Shown piece by piece: positions 14,862-23,798 of a stretch of 36,018 nt of DNA. The notes beneath the pieces were generated by a model that saw only the letters and a list, made by a program, of their open reading frames with translations, did not search any database and had not been told where the DNA came from. Every line of letters begins with the position of its first letter. Position 1 is the first letter of the stretch. Made by a program: the position numbers and the translations under genes. The DNA comes from an uncultured Actinomycetes bacterium (lineage in GTDB: Bacteria > Actinomycetota > Acidimicrobiia > Acidimicrobiales > RAAP-2), in contig CAIQUD010000144.1 of assembly GCA_903874965.1 (NCBI GenBank), positions 1 through 36,018 of the forward strand, given 5' to 3'.

Positions 14862-16520
14862 TTACTCCTGAGACTCTGATCCATCGGCAACGCTGGCAAC
14901 GACTGGCGGAAGGTCGCCACGTCGATCCGAAGTCCTGCCGCTGCTTGAACCGTACCCATAGCCATAGCCATAACCGTACCCATAGCCATATCCATAGCCA
15001 TAGCCATATCCATATCCGTAGCGGTAGTAGATGTACGAGTCGGATTCTGGAGCTCGGTTGAGCACAAGTCCGACCACATTGGCATCAACTTGCTTCAACA
15101 TCTCATAGGCACGTGCGGTGTTTCGACGAGTTGAAATTGAGGCGGTCGCAATGAAAATCGTTGCATCTGCGTTTCCGGCGAGCACGAGGGCATCGGTAAC
15201 CGGAAGGATTGGGGCAGAGTCGAGCACAACCAAGTCGTATTCCTCGGAAAGGCGTCGGATGATGGCTCGAGCCTTTGGTCCGGCAAGCAGTTCAGCAGGA
15301 TTTGGCGGGATTGGCCCGGACGGGAGAATGAACAGGTTGTCAGATCCTTCGACCGGTTGAATTGCGCTCTCTAGCTCCGCTTCGCCGAGCAAGACCGTCG
15401 TGAGGCCGACTTCGTTAGACAAACCAAAGAAGTTGTGGACGCGAGGCTTTCTCAAGTCACAGCCAACAATGATGACCTTTTGTCCTGCAGAAGCAATGGT
15501 GAATCCAAGGTTGGCCGCAACCGTCGTCTTTCCGTCGGTGGCTGCTGCAGAGGTAACGAGGAGGGTCTTGATCGGCTCATCAAGCGACATGAACTGCAGG
15601 GAGGTCCGGAGGCCTCTGAACGCTTCTGCGGTAGGAGATTTTGGCTGTTCCGCCGTCACCAGGAACGAGGTTGAACGATCCTGCCACTCACGAATCTGTG
15701 GGATGAGACCAATGGTGGCAAAGCCAGGGAAGAGGCGCTCGAGGTCAGCACGTCCACGAACCTTGTCATCAAGGAATTCCTGCAGGAGTGCAATGGCGAC
15801 TCCAATAGCCAAACCAACAAGCGCAGCAAGCAGCGCATCCGACGTTGGTTTTGGTGACGTTGGAACGTGAGGAATCGTTGCAGGTGAAATCGTGGTTCCG
15901 GCGCTCTGAACCACGTTTGCTTGGAGGCCATTCAAGACTGCAGACCAGTGGTTGATTTGGGTCTGGAGCGAATTGAGTTGGCTCACCGCTGCAATGCGAA
16001 GCGGCGAGCCCTTTGGGAGATGCGAAATCTGTTCGGCAAGGAGTGCTTGCTCAGCCTTGGCTGCAGTGATCTGCTGAGAAATATTGGCCGTTGCTGCATA
16101 AATTGCAACCAGGTCATTCTGTTGGGAGTACTTGTTGTATGCCCTTGGGTACTCATTGGCGATTGCTGCAGCCTTGTACGGATCATCGATCGTGACCTTG
16201 ATGTTCATGATCGGGGTATTGCCAATTTGAGTAATGACCGGCTTTGGCGGCCGGTAACCAAGATCTGAGGTAGCCAGCGCAACAACTGCAGGTGAGTTCA
16301 TGGTGTACATCGCAGCCGTAACTTGAGGATTTGTGTTGTTGGGGCGAACCTTCAGGTTGAACTGCGATGATGCGACATATGAAGGAGAAATTGTCGAGTC
16401 GTAGCCGATCATGAGGCCCACGGCTGCCAAGACGCAGAGAATCACCGTGAGCTTGCGACGCCAAATGACGGCTGCATAGCTCGTAAGGCTGATATCGGTT
16501 GAGGTCGTCGGCTCGGCCAC
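14862..16520 (-). CDS. Fused Wzz chain-length protein and BY-kinase (Wzc-like) with Tyr-Gly tail
   Basis: A 552-residue inner-membrane tyrosine kinase that sets polysaccharide chain length. The Wzz domain is bounded by two membrane helices (about 23-41 and 220-240). The cytoplasmic kinase has Walker A ending in GK331TT and Walker B VVLD434SAPILP. In Walker A' the usual DxDxR reads G353-C-D355-L-R357, so the first aspartate is glycine. The tail (496-524) is YIYYR followed by twelve Tyr-Gly units, 15 tyrosines in all, the expected site of autophosphorylation. The GTG at 16520 was chosen because AGGG lies eight bases upstream; the open frame continues to 16733 but would overlap the divergent polymerase gene. 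Confidence 0.92.
   Translation of the reverse strand: MAEPTTSTDISLTSYAAVIWRRKLTVILCVLAAVGLMIGYDSTISPSYVASSQFNLKVRPNNTNPQVTAAMYTMNSPAVVALATSDLGYRPPKPVITQIGNTPIMNIKVTIDDPYKAAAIANEYPRAYNKYSQQNDLVAIYAATANISQQITAAKAEQALLAEQISHLPKGSPLRIAAVSQLNSLQTQINHWSAVLNGLQANVVQSAGTTISPATIPHVPTSPKPTSDALLAALVGLAIGVAIALLQEFLDDKVRGRADLERLFPGFATIGLIPQIREWQDRSTSFLVTAEQPKSPTAEAFRGLRTSLQFMSLDEPIKTLLVTSAAATDGKTTVAANLGFTIASAGQKVIIVGCDLRKPRVHNFFGLSNEVGLTTVLLGEAELESAIQPVEGSDNLFILPSGPIPPNPAELLAGPKARAIIRRLSEEYDLVVLDSAPILPVTDALVLAGNADATIFIATASISTRRNTARAYEMLKQVDANVVGLVLNRAPESDSYIYYRYGYGYGYGYGYGYGYGYGYGYGYGSSSGRTSDRRGDLPPVVASVADGSESQE
14949..15020 (-). repeat. Hexanucleotide repeat encoding (Tyr-Gly)12
   Basis: Twelve 6-base units encode alternating Tyr and Gly in the kinase tail. 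Glycine codons vary among all four forms, and tyrosine uses both TAT and TAC. The protein pattern is therefore exact while the DNA is imperfect, which points to selection on the protein and limits slippage. Confidence 0.95.
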
Positions 16521-16640
16521 GACGCATACCCTAGTTCGGGGAATCGAGGAAACCTGATCGCGGGCCGAACTTGCTGAGTGATTCGTGAAAACTTCTATCT
16601 CGGCAGGACCATTACCGGTGCCCTGTGTGAGAATGAGACG
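16521..16640. promoter_or_regulatory. Divergent promoter region of kinase and polymerase genes
   Basis: This 120-base region separates the Wzc-like gene (minus) from the polymerase gene (plus) and should hold the promoters of both polysaccharide blocks. AGGG just before the kinase GTG is a fair ribosome site. No convincing -35/-10 pair or long inverted repeat was seen. If the polymerase instead starts at the GTG at 16578, the region shrinks to 57 bases. Confidence 0.4.
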
Positions 16641-18254
16641 GTGAACGGTCCGGTTCCAGAGAGTTCGAGCGAAACAGCACCTGAGCGGGTCTCGACCCGT
16701 CAGAAATGGGCACCAAGTGGTCAGGTGCTGCAAAGTGCGGCCGGCGAAAAGCCCCAGCGAGGATCCAGCCGGCAGATGTGGCTTGTGGTCATCCTGACCG
16801 CGGTCACTGGTTCAATCTTCGCAATGGCTGCAGGGACTCACGTTGCCCTTATGGCGGCCCTCATTCCAATTCTCATTACCGTGGCCATGCTTTCTCCCAA
16901 GAGCTTGCTGCTGTTGCTCACGATATGGATGGCGGAACTTGGGCTCATTCGTCGATTGATTCCTGGTGGACAGTCGTCGTCGTTCTCCGGTGACCCTTTG
17001 CTGATCGTCGGACCTGCGATCTTGTTCTTCTTGGTTGTGGTGGCTGGAAATCGTGGAGCATTTCACTCTCGAGGGGCCTTGGCGAAGACCGTTTTGGCCT
17101 TCAACGTCCTCTGTGTCTTCGAGGCGGTGAATCCAGCACAAGGTGGCCTCACGGTTGGGCTCGGCGGGCTTCTCTTCGTACTCGTTCCAATGATGGCGTT
17201 TTGGATTGGACGTTCCTTCTTTGATGATCTCGAGGCAGAGATCCTCATCAAGGTCATTGCCTGGTTGAGCCTGGGTGCGGCGGCGTATGGGCTCTATCAA
17301 GTGTTCGGCCACTTTCCGTCGTGGGACCAAAACTGGATCGCTTCTTCGGGCTACACGGCGCTCAACGTCGGCAATGGAGTGACTCGAGCCTTCGGGATGT
17401 CTGCGAGTGCCCAGGAATACGCAGCATTTCTGGGACTTGGCCTCATTGCGTGGCTGGCATTGTTTTTCAGGGCTAAACGAGGAGCGAAGTTGCTTCCACT
17501 GTTGGCCATGACAGTCATCGCCTACGCGCTCTACTACGAAGCCCAAAGAACGATTCTGTTCCTCACCGTGTTTGCAATCGGTGTGACCATTGCCGCACGA
17601 TTCCGGGTGCGGCCACTTGGCGTTGCGATTTGCGGTGTGCTCGCCATCTTTGGGCTGGTGTTCTTTGCTGGAAAGTTCACGTCAGGTGGGACAGCGGTCT
17701 GTCACGAGGGTGATCAACAATGCACGCTGGCGCAACGATCGAACACCATTGCCAATCCAACGGGTTCAGGCACCTCGTTTTCGGGCCACCTGACGGAAAC
17801 GCGAAAGGGCATTGCTGCTGGGATTTCCCATCCACTTGGCCATGGGGTTGGATCAACGACCCTTGCTGCCGGAAAGTTCAACACGGTGCGATCTGCTCGC
17901 GGTACGGAGTTTGATCCTGGCAATGCTGGAACTGCGCTCGGCATCCTTGGATTGGTGTTGTATCCAACCATGGTCGTTCTCGCGTTTCGAGCTGCCTACA
18001 GAGTCGCAACCCGGCGACGCGATTTCATTGGAATCTTCGTCATCGGTGCAATGGCCGTTGACCTCATGCAATGGCTCAATGGCGACCTCTATTCGGTCAC
18101 CTGGCTCATCTGGTTGTTCATTGGCTGGGCTGAGGCGCAATCGAGAATTTCGGAAGAAGTACCAGGAGAGGTAGCCCTTGCGCTCGACCCTCATCCACAT
18201 CCAGCGAGTTATAGCGATGGCAATGCTTCGGGTAGAAGAACGCGGTGGGCTTGA
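16641..18254 (+). CDS. Wzy-type polymerase / O-antigen-ligase-like membrane protein
   Basis: About 537 residues with a hydrophilic N-terminal tail, then roughly ten to twelve membrane helices. A long outward loop contains the SHPLGHGVGS motif typical of the Wzy_C/O-antigen ligase family. It probably joins repeat units of the polysaccharide on the outer face of the membrane. Start codon is uncertain: GTG at 16641 leaves room for divergent promoters, while an in-frame GTG at 16578 would add 21 residues. It overlaps the following glycosyltransferase gene by ten bases and leads the plus-strand block. Confidence 0.85.
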   Translation: MNGPVPESSSETAPERVSTRQKWAPSGQVLQSAAGEKPQRGSSRQMWLVVILTAVTGSIFAMAAGTHVALMAALIPILITVAMLSPKSLLLLLTIWMAELGLIRRLIPGGQSSSFSGDPLLIVGPAILFFLVVVAGNRGAFHSRGALAKTVLAFNVLCVFEAVNPAQGGLTVGLGGLLFVLVPMMAFWIGRSFFDDLEAEILIKVIAWLSLGAAAYGLYQVFGHFPSWDQNWIASSGYTALNVGNGVTRAFGMSASAQEYAAFLGLGLIAWLALFFRAKRGAKLLPLLAMTVIAYALYYEAQRTILFLTVFAIGVTIAARFRVRPLGVAICGVLAIFGLVFFAGKFTSGGTAVCHEGDQQCTLAQRSNTIANPTGSGTSFSGHLTETRKGIAAGISHPLGHGVGSTTLAAGKFNTVRSARGTEFDPGNAGTALGILGLVLYPTMVVLAFRAAYRVATRRRDFIGIFVIGAMAVDLMQWLNGDLYSVTWLIWLFIGWAEAQSRISEEVPGEVALALDPHPHPASYSDGNASGRRTRWA

Positions 18255-19435
18255 CCGGTTCGGCTGTTCCGTCACGATCAAGCGTTCGACCGCTCATCGT
18301 GGTGGTTGCGCACCGCATTGACATTCAGGGTCAAGGGATGGAACGACTCCATGCCTTTTTGGCCCGTTCAATGAGTGAGCTCTACGACGTCCACCTCCTG
18401 ACCAGTTGGGCAGATCCCGTAACGTCAGCAGTGGCCACGGTGCATCGAGTGCCAATTCCTGCCCGTCCGGTGCCGCTCAGGTTCGCGATGTTCGCACTGC
18501 TCGCCAGCATTCGACTCATTTGGCTGAAGAAGAGGGCATCCCTCATCCACAGCTGCGGCGCCATCGTGTTCAATCGAGTCGATCTCGTCACTATCCATCT
18601 GTGTCAGGCAGCGGTTGTGGCGGAGAATCAAGGAAGGTATCGACCCCCAACCGGGTCGTGGAGTTCACGGCTCAATACTGGAATGCTCAAGTGGATGGCG
18701 CTGAAGCTCGAGCGACGTTCGCTCTCTCCATTGCGTGGTGCGACCGCTGCAGCGGTGAGTGAACCAGGACTTGCCGAACTGCAGAAGTTCTACCCAGATA
18801 CCCCCCGCGCCTTGACCGAAAACGGTGTTGATGCCGAATTGTTCGCACCAAATCACGAACGAGGTCTCGCTCTTCGAACGTCGTTGGGCGTTCCAAGTGA
18901 GGCCAAGATTGTTCTGGCGGTTGGTGGCGATTGGGTGCTGAGGGGAATTCCACTTCTTGTCGCTGCGCTTCGTCAGCTAGAGGAGGACGTGGAGCTCTGG
19001 ATCGTTGGTAGGGGAAATCAAGCCCTGGTGCATTCCTTGGCAATGGCTGAAGAGGTTGATGGGCGAGTCAAGATGTTTGGCTCGCGAAACGACGTTGCCG
19101 ACTTCTACCGGGCGGCCGACGTCTTCGTCCTTGCGAGCGCCTACGAGACGTTTTCCCTTGTTTTGGTTGAGGCGGCATTAGTCGAGGTGCCAATTGTTTC
19201 CACGCCGGTCGGCATTGCCCCATTGCTTCTCGGAGTGCCACCAGTCGAAGGCGGACTACTTGTCGATCGAAGCGTTGACGCACTTGCAGCTGGACTGCGA
19301 ACATCGCTGGGTGACCCAATGGGTGCTGAAATAATGGCCAAGCGGGCTGCGAGCCGAGCGGTGAGGTTCACCTTGAGTCAGCTGGAAGTCGTCGTTCGTG
19401 ACCTCTATGTCGATCTTCTTGAGGCACGCAAGTGA
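18245..19435 (+). CDS. Glycosyltransferase family 4 protein
   Basis: A 396-residue GT-B glycosyltransferase. The N-terminal domain opens with IVVVAHRIDIQGQGMERLH. The C-terminal nucleotide-sugar domain contains VFVLASAYETFSLVLVEA, with the GT4 E-x7-E motif at E301 and E309. It starts with GTG inside the end of the polymerase gene, and its stop overlaps the next start as GTGA. It should add one sugar of the repeat unit on the cytoplasmic side. Donor and acceptor are unknown. Confidence 0.9.
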   Translation: MGLTGSAVPSRSSVRPLIVVVAHRIDIQGQGMERLHAFLARSMSELYDVHLLTSWADPVTSAVATVHRVPIPARPVPLRFAMFALLASIRLIWLKKRASLIHSCGAIVFNRVDLVTIHLCQAAVVAENQGRYRPPTGSWSSRLNTGMLKWMALKLERRSLSPLRGATAAAVSEPGLAELQKFYPDTPRALTENGVDAELFAPNHERGLALRTSLGVPSEAKIVLAVGGDWVLRGIPLLVAALRQLEEDVELWIVGRGNQALVHSLAMAEEVDGRVKMFGSRNDVADFYRAADVFVLASAYETFSLVLVEAALVEVPIVSTPVGIAPLLLGVPPVEGGLLVDRSVDALAAGLRTSLGDPMGAEIMAKRAASRAVRFTLSQLEVVVRDLYVDLLEARK

Positions 19436-21654
19436 GTGATCGATCAATGCTCATCATCGGACTTGAAGATCTGAATGTTCGTCACGGTGGCCTCAATCGC
19501 TATGTCGACTCGTATGTGACGGCCCTTCGGCGGGCAGGAATCGATACCGCGGTCATTGAACTTGGAAGTACTGATGGGCCAGCGCCAACGTCGCCACTGA
19601 TGCGGCGGGTTGGTTGGGTTGCTCGACAAGCATGGAAGCAGCGTCATCGAACGATTCTTGACGTGCACTTTGCGCTGTATGGCCTCTTGCCAATGTTGAC
19701 CGCGCCAACCTCGACGAGGCGGATCGTGCACTTCCATGGTCCATGGGCGGCAGAGAGTGGCGTCGAAGGCGCTTCAGTGTGGCGTCAGCGCATCAAAGCT
19801 CACCTTGAGGGAATCGTCTACCGGCGAGCGCACGTGGTCATTGCATTGAGTGAGGCATTTCAGCAGGAGGTGATCGACCGCTATCGCGTGGATGCTGCAC
19901 GCGTGGTCGTCATCGGTGGTGGCGTCGACACCGCGGCGTTTCATCCTGTTGATCGGGTCATGGCGCGGGATCGCTTTTCTCTGCAACCAGACGAGCAGGT
20001 TCTCGTTGTCGTGCGTCGCTTGGTGCAACGCATGGGCCACGAAACCCTCTTCGAGGCTTTGGAACAACTTGGAACTGGAGGTCGGACGCCAACTGTGCTG
20101 CTCGTTGGCTCAGGAGCCGAACGAGAGCGGCTGGAAGCATCGAGCCGGCGAAGGGAGCTTGACGGTCAGGTTCGGTTCATTGGGGCACTGAGCGATGAGG
20201 ATCTTGTGCTTGCCTACGGTGCGGCGAACTGCTCGATTATTCCTTCGATTGCTCTTGAGGGATTCGGCCTTGTGGCCCTCGAATCGCTGGCGTGTGCCAC
20301 GCCGGTCATTGGTTCAGACCTCGGTGGCCTTGGAGCAGTACTTCGTCAGCTCGATCCTTCACTTCTCGTTGAACCTGGGGATGCCTCCTCGCTGAGTCGG
20401 GCAATTGCCCGAGTGCTCGATGACATTGCCCCAGGTCCAGAGGAGTGTCGACGGTTCGCTCTTGAGCGAAGTTGGGACGCCATTGCGTTGCAACATCTTC
20501 GGTTGCTGGCCTTACCAATGCCTCGAGTTCTCTACCTTGGCCATGGAGCTCAGTTGAGTGGCGGCGAGCTGGCATTGCTTCGTCAGTTGCCTTCGTTAAC
20601 GTCGGTTGACCCGATGGTGGTGTTGGGAGAAGACGGACCACTGGTCGGCGAACTTCGTCAGCGTGCAATCCCGGTGGTTGTTCTCAACATGGGAGAGAAC
20701 TTGCGCGCAACGAGGAGAGTGACTGCGACACTCTCGCAACTCGGACCGAGGAAAGCACTCGAACTTGTTCGATATGTCATAGCGCTTCGAAAGGAAGTCA
20801 AGGAGCTTGCTCCTGACATTCTTCACACGAACACCTTGAAGGCTGCACTCATTGGTGGAGTCGTCGGGAGGCTCACGGGAACACCAGTCGTCTGGCACCT
20901 CCGTGACCGAATCGACGTTGATTACCTTCCAGCGCCGGCGGTTCGACTCGTGCGACTCTGCGCTCGATTGCTTCCGAGTGCGATTGTTGGAAACTCTTCG
21001 GCCACCCTTGCAACGCTTTCCGGAGGACGCGTTCGAATGGTGATTCCAAGTCCACTTGATCCAGAAGCGACGACTGGCGAGCGGGGCAGTGGTCCGTTGA
21101 CCATCACCATGGTTGGTCGACTCTCTCCGTGGAAGGGCCAGGATCTCTTCTTGCAGGCCTTCGCTCTTGCGTTCCCTGTCGGACCCGAGCGAGCTCGGAT
21201 CGTTGGCGAAGCGCTTTTTGGTGAAGAGTCCTATGCGGCGTCACTTCATGAGTTGGCGAATGCTCTCGGCATTGCCGATCGAGTCGACTTCCTTGGCTTC
21301 CGCCGAGATGTTGCGCAACTCCTCCAAACCAGTGACATTCAAATTGTGGCATCACGCATTCCAGAGCCATTCGGCAACGTGGTCCTTGAAGGTATGGCCT
21401 GTGGGACGGCGGTCATTGCTCCAAATGCGGGCGGTCCTGCTGAAGTGCTGAGTGACGGCGTTACGGGGATTCTCGTGACTCCCGACGACGCAGATGCTCT
21501 TGCAGAAGCGATGAGGCGGCTGGGAGATGATGCGGTGTTGAGGTCTCGCCTCGCTGCGGCGGCCAAACTCGAGGTCGGTCGGTATCGACCCGAGCGGCTT
21601 GCTCCAAAGTACGGAGAACTCTACGAAGCCGTGTTGCATCGGGGAGACGCATGA
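19432..21654 (+). CDS. Tandem GT4-GT4 fusion glycosyltransferase
   Basis: A 740-residue protein with two complete GT-B glycosyltransferases in series. Unit one (1-362) has E276-x7-E284 in ALEGFGLVALE; its phosphate-binding motif is R196-LVQR-M201-G, with Met where Lys is usual. Unit two (363-740) starts at an internal Met (MPRVLYLGHG) and has R563-LSPW-K568-G and E645-x7-E653 in PEPFGNVVLE. The two units are not close copies, so this looks like fusion of neighbouring genes rather than duplication. It may add two sugars in succession. It is coupled by GTGA upstream and ATGA downstream. Confidence 0.9.
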   Translation: MSDRSMLIIGLEDLNVRHGGLNRYVDSYVTALRRAGIDTAVIELGSTDGPAPTSPLMRRVGWVARQAWKQRHRTILDVHFALYGLLPMLTAPTSTRRIVHFHGPWAAESGVEGASVWRQRIKAHLEGIVYRRAHVVIALSEAFQQEVIDRYRVDAARVVVIGGGVDTAAFHPVDRVMARDRFSLQPDEQVLVVVRRLVQRMGHETLFEALEQLGTGGRTPTVLLVGSGAERERLEASSRRRELDGQVRFIGALSDEDLVLAYGAANCSIIPSIALEGFGLVALESLACATPVIGSDLGGLGAVLRQLDPSLLVEPGDASSLSRAIARVLDDIAPGPEECRRFALERSWDAIALQHLRLLALPMPRVLYLGHGAQLSGGELALLRQLPSLTSVDPMVVLGEDGPLVGELRQRAIPVVVLNMGENLRATRRVTATLSQLGPRKALELVRYVIALRKEVKELAPDILHTNTLKAALIGGVVGRLTGTPVVWHLRDRIDVDYLPAPAVRLVRLCARLLPSAIVGNSSATLATLSGGRVRMVIPSPLDPEATTGERGSGPLTITMVGRLSPWKGQDLFLQAFALAFPVGPERARIVGEALFGEESYAASLHELANALGIADRVDFLGFRRDVAQLLQTSDIQIVASRIPEPFGNVVLEGMACGTAVIAPNAGGPAEVLSDGVTGILVTPDDADALAEAMRRLGDDAVLRSRLAAAAKLEVGRYRPERLAPKYGELYEAVLHRGDA

Positions 21655-23798
21655 GTGATCTTCGGCTGTCGATCATCGTCCCAACATTTCACCGACCTGC
21701 ATTGCTTGAACGTTGTCTTCAACTCCTCATTCCGCAACTCGATGGGCTAGTTGGTGGCGGCGAAATCGTCGTCGTCAACGACGGAGGAAGCCTTTCAGCA
21801 AGTGATCTCTTGGAGGATCCGCGAGTCCGTGTGCTTGCCAGTCACGGAGTTGGCCCAGGGCGAGCTCGAAATGTTGGGATCGAAGCTGCTCGAGGTGAAA
21901 TTCTTGCCTTCACTGATGATGACGCAACCGTCGCTGCGGACTGGGTGAGTGCACTACTCGATGCGTTCAGCAACGACCCCAGTGCCGTTGGCGTTCGAGG
22001 AATCGTTCGGTCGGTGGCGTTCGATCCACTTTTTGAGCATTCAGTTGATGATGGAACTGGCGGGGGGTATCTCACCTGCAATGTTGCCTACCGTGCTTCG
22101 GCAGTGCGAATGGTGGGCGGATTTGATCCAGCATTTCGTCGGGCGCATGAAGATCGCGACCTTGGGTATCGCATAGAACGCCTCGGTCCGGTGCTGTTCT
22201 CTTCCGCCATGGTCGTTGATCATCCACCACGACCGTTCACGGCACGAGAGTGGTGGCGACGAGGACGATTCGTCACTGATGACTGGCTCCTCTATTCGCG
22301 TTACGAGGGTCAACGTCGTGGCCGTCTTCCGCTCCGTGTTGCACCCGTCGAAGGAATTGCACGACGCTGGATTGGCTTCGCTCGCGATCCCCAAGTGCTT
22401 CAAGGCAGCCCTCGGCGTTTCGCCCGAATCATGTACCTCGGCGTTGGTCAATTCATCGTCGGCTTGTTGACGACGTTTACGCAGCCGTTCGCTTCAATTT
22501 CACGGTCACCGATGCCGCGCTCTTGGGAGGATGTCTCTCTGAGAGTTGCTTTTGTTGGCCCAGTTCCCAACGCGTTTTCCGGGGGTGCACCTGGAGTTGC
22601 GGGACTGCTCTTTCGTGAGCTTGTCCGTCGCGGTGCAACGATTGATTGCTACCTTCCAATATCTTCCGAATCCGACGGGGTTACTGCGGTAGAACGTGAA
22701 CCCGGTGTGACCGTCCACAAGATCCAAAGTTCCTTTCAGTTCGGTCGATGGTACTCATCGCAGCCCCTAACGAAGATGATGTCTGCTCAAGTGGCAACAG
22801 CTCGTGGACGAGTCCGTGCCGGCCGACTGCTCCGTTCCGACCATGCGAAGCGTCCGTTTGATGTTCTCTATCAATTTTCGACCGTGGAGTTGTTCGGCCT
22901 TCCTCGAAGGGCAGCACTCCCACCAATTGTGACCCACCCGTCAGTGCATGCCGCAGGTGAACTTCGGTGGCTTCGGCGCGAGCGCGGACTTGCTCGACAT
23001 TGTCAGGGCTTCCTCCGTCCCATGCTCGTTCGAGCTTGGGTCAGTACTCGAGCAGTTCGACAGAAGAGGGACATTGGTCGAGCCGCTTCGGTCTTGGCAA
23101 TTTCACCAAGATTCGGTGAGTTACTCGTTGAGGACTGCGGGATCTCCTCATCAATCGTGACCGTGGTGCCCAATGTCATTGATGTTGATTTGTTCGACCT
23201 GCAAGCAGGCCCCAGGTTCCCAGGGCCACTGCGGGTGCTCGTCCTTGGAAGAGTGACCGTGCGGAAGGGGCTCGACGACGTCGTTGCAGCATCTCGACTT
23301 CTGTCCGACCTCGAAGGTCGACTCATGATCACGGTCGTTGGTGACCATTCGCTTTGGTCTGACTACCGGCCACTCATGTCAGGTCTCGACGAGAGGGTTG
23401 CGACCTACGTTGGGCACCGCCCTCGCACTGAAGTCGCTGCAATGTTGCGACAGGCCGATCTCCTCGTCCAGGCCTCGCACTACGAGCCCTTTGGGCTGAC
23501 GGTGGCTGAAGCGCTTGCGAGCGGGGTGTTCGTTGTCGCAACAAGTGAAGTCGGAGCAGGAAATGGTCTCCTTGGGGAAGTGATTCGAGTGATTCCTCCC
23601 TGTGATCCGGAGCACCTGGCGGCGGCACTTCGGGAGCTTGTCGACATGTTTGAAGGAGAATCCACCTCACAACGGGAATCTCGCCGGGCTGCGTGTCGGA
23701 CCGCTGCGATCGACCACTTCTCGCCTGCGGTAGGTGGAGCGCTGCTCGACTCAGCACTTCGAAGGGTTGCGCACGCTCGGCCGGTGCACGATGAGTGA
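21651..23798 (+). CDS. GT2-GT4 fusion glycosyltransferase
   Basis: A 715-residue two-domain protein. The N-terminal GT-A (GT2) domain, about 1-285, has LSIIVPTFHRP, the metal-binding D89-D-D91 and HEDRDLGYRI at 166-175. A hydrophobic stretch near 262-281 may touch the membrane. The C-terminal GT-B (GT4) domain begins near 295 with VAFVGPVPNAFSGGAPGV and has GRVTVRKG and E612-x7-E620 in YEPFGLTVAE. Two different folds in one chain imply two consecutive sugar transfers. The start overlaps the previous stop as ATGA, and the end overlaps the next gene by eight bases. Confidence 0.9.
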   Translation: MSDLRLSIIVPTFHRPALLERCLQLLIPQLDGLVGGGEIVVVNDGGSLSASDLLEDPRVRVLASHGVGPGRARNVGIEAARGEILAFTDDDATVAADWVSALLDAFSNDPSAVGVRGIVRSVAFDPLFEHSVDDGTGGGYLTCNVAYRASAVRMVGGFDPAFRRAHEDRDLGYRIERLGPVLFSSAMVVDHPPRPFTAREWWRRGRFVTDDWLLYSRYEGQRRGRLPLRVAPVEGIARRWIGFARDPQVLQGSPRRFARIMYLGVGQFIVGLLTTFTQPFASISRSPMPRSWEDVSLRVAFVGPVPNAFSGGAPGVAGLLFRELVRRGATIDCYLPISSESDGVTAVEREPGVTVHKIQSSFQFGRWYSSQPLTKMMSAQVATARGRVRAGRLLRSDHAKRPFDVLYQFSTVELFGLPRRAALPPIVTHPSVHAAGELRWLRRERGLARHCQGFLRPMLVRAWVSTRAVRQKRDIGRAASVLAISPRFGELLVEDCGISSSIVTVVPNVIDVDLFDLQAGPRFPGPLRVLVLGRVTVRKGLDDVVAASRLLSDLEGRLMITVVGDHSLWSDYRPLMSGLDERVATYVGHRPRTEVAAMLRQADLLVQASHYEPFGLTVAEALASGVFVVATSEVGAGNGLLGEVIRVIPPCDPEHLAAALRELVDMFEGESTSQRESRRAACRTAAIDHFSPAVGGALLDSALRRVAHARPVHDE

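Noticed and set aside
14949-15020. CRISPR-like or satellite repeat
   Set aside because: The six-base periodicity is fully explained by the coding of alternating Tyr and Gly in the kinase tail; there are no spacers.
14789-15088. Minus-strand frame with Met-Ala/Met-Asp repeats
   Set aside because: It is an off-frame reading of the Tyr-Gly repeat of the kinase gene; it has no ribosome site or other support.
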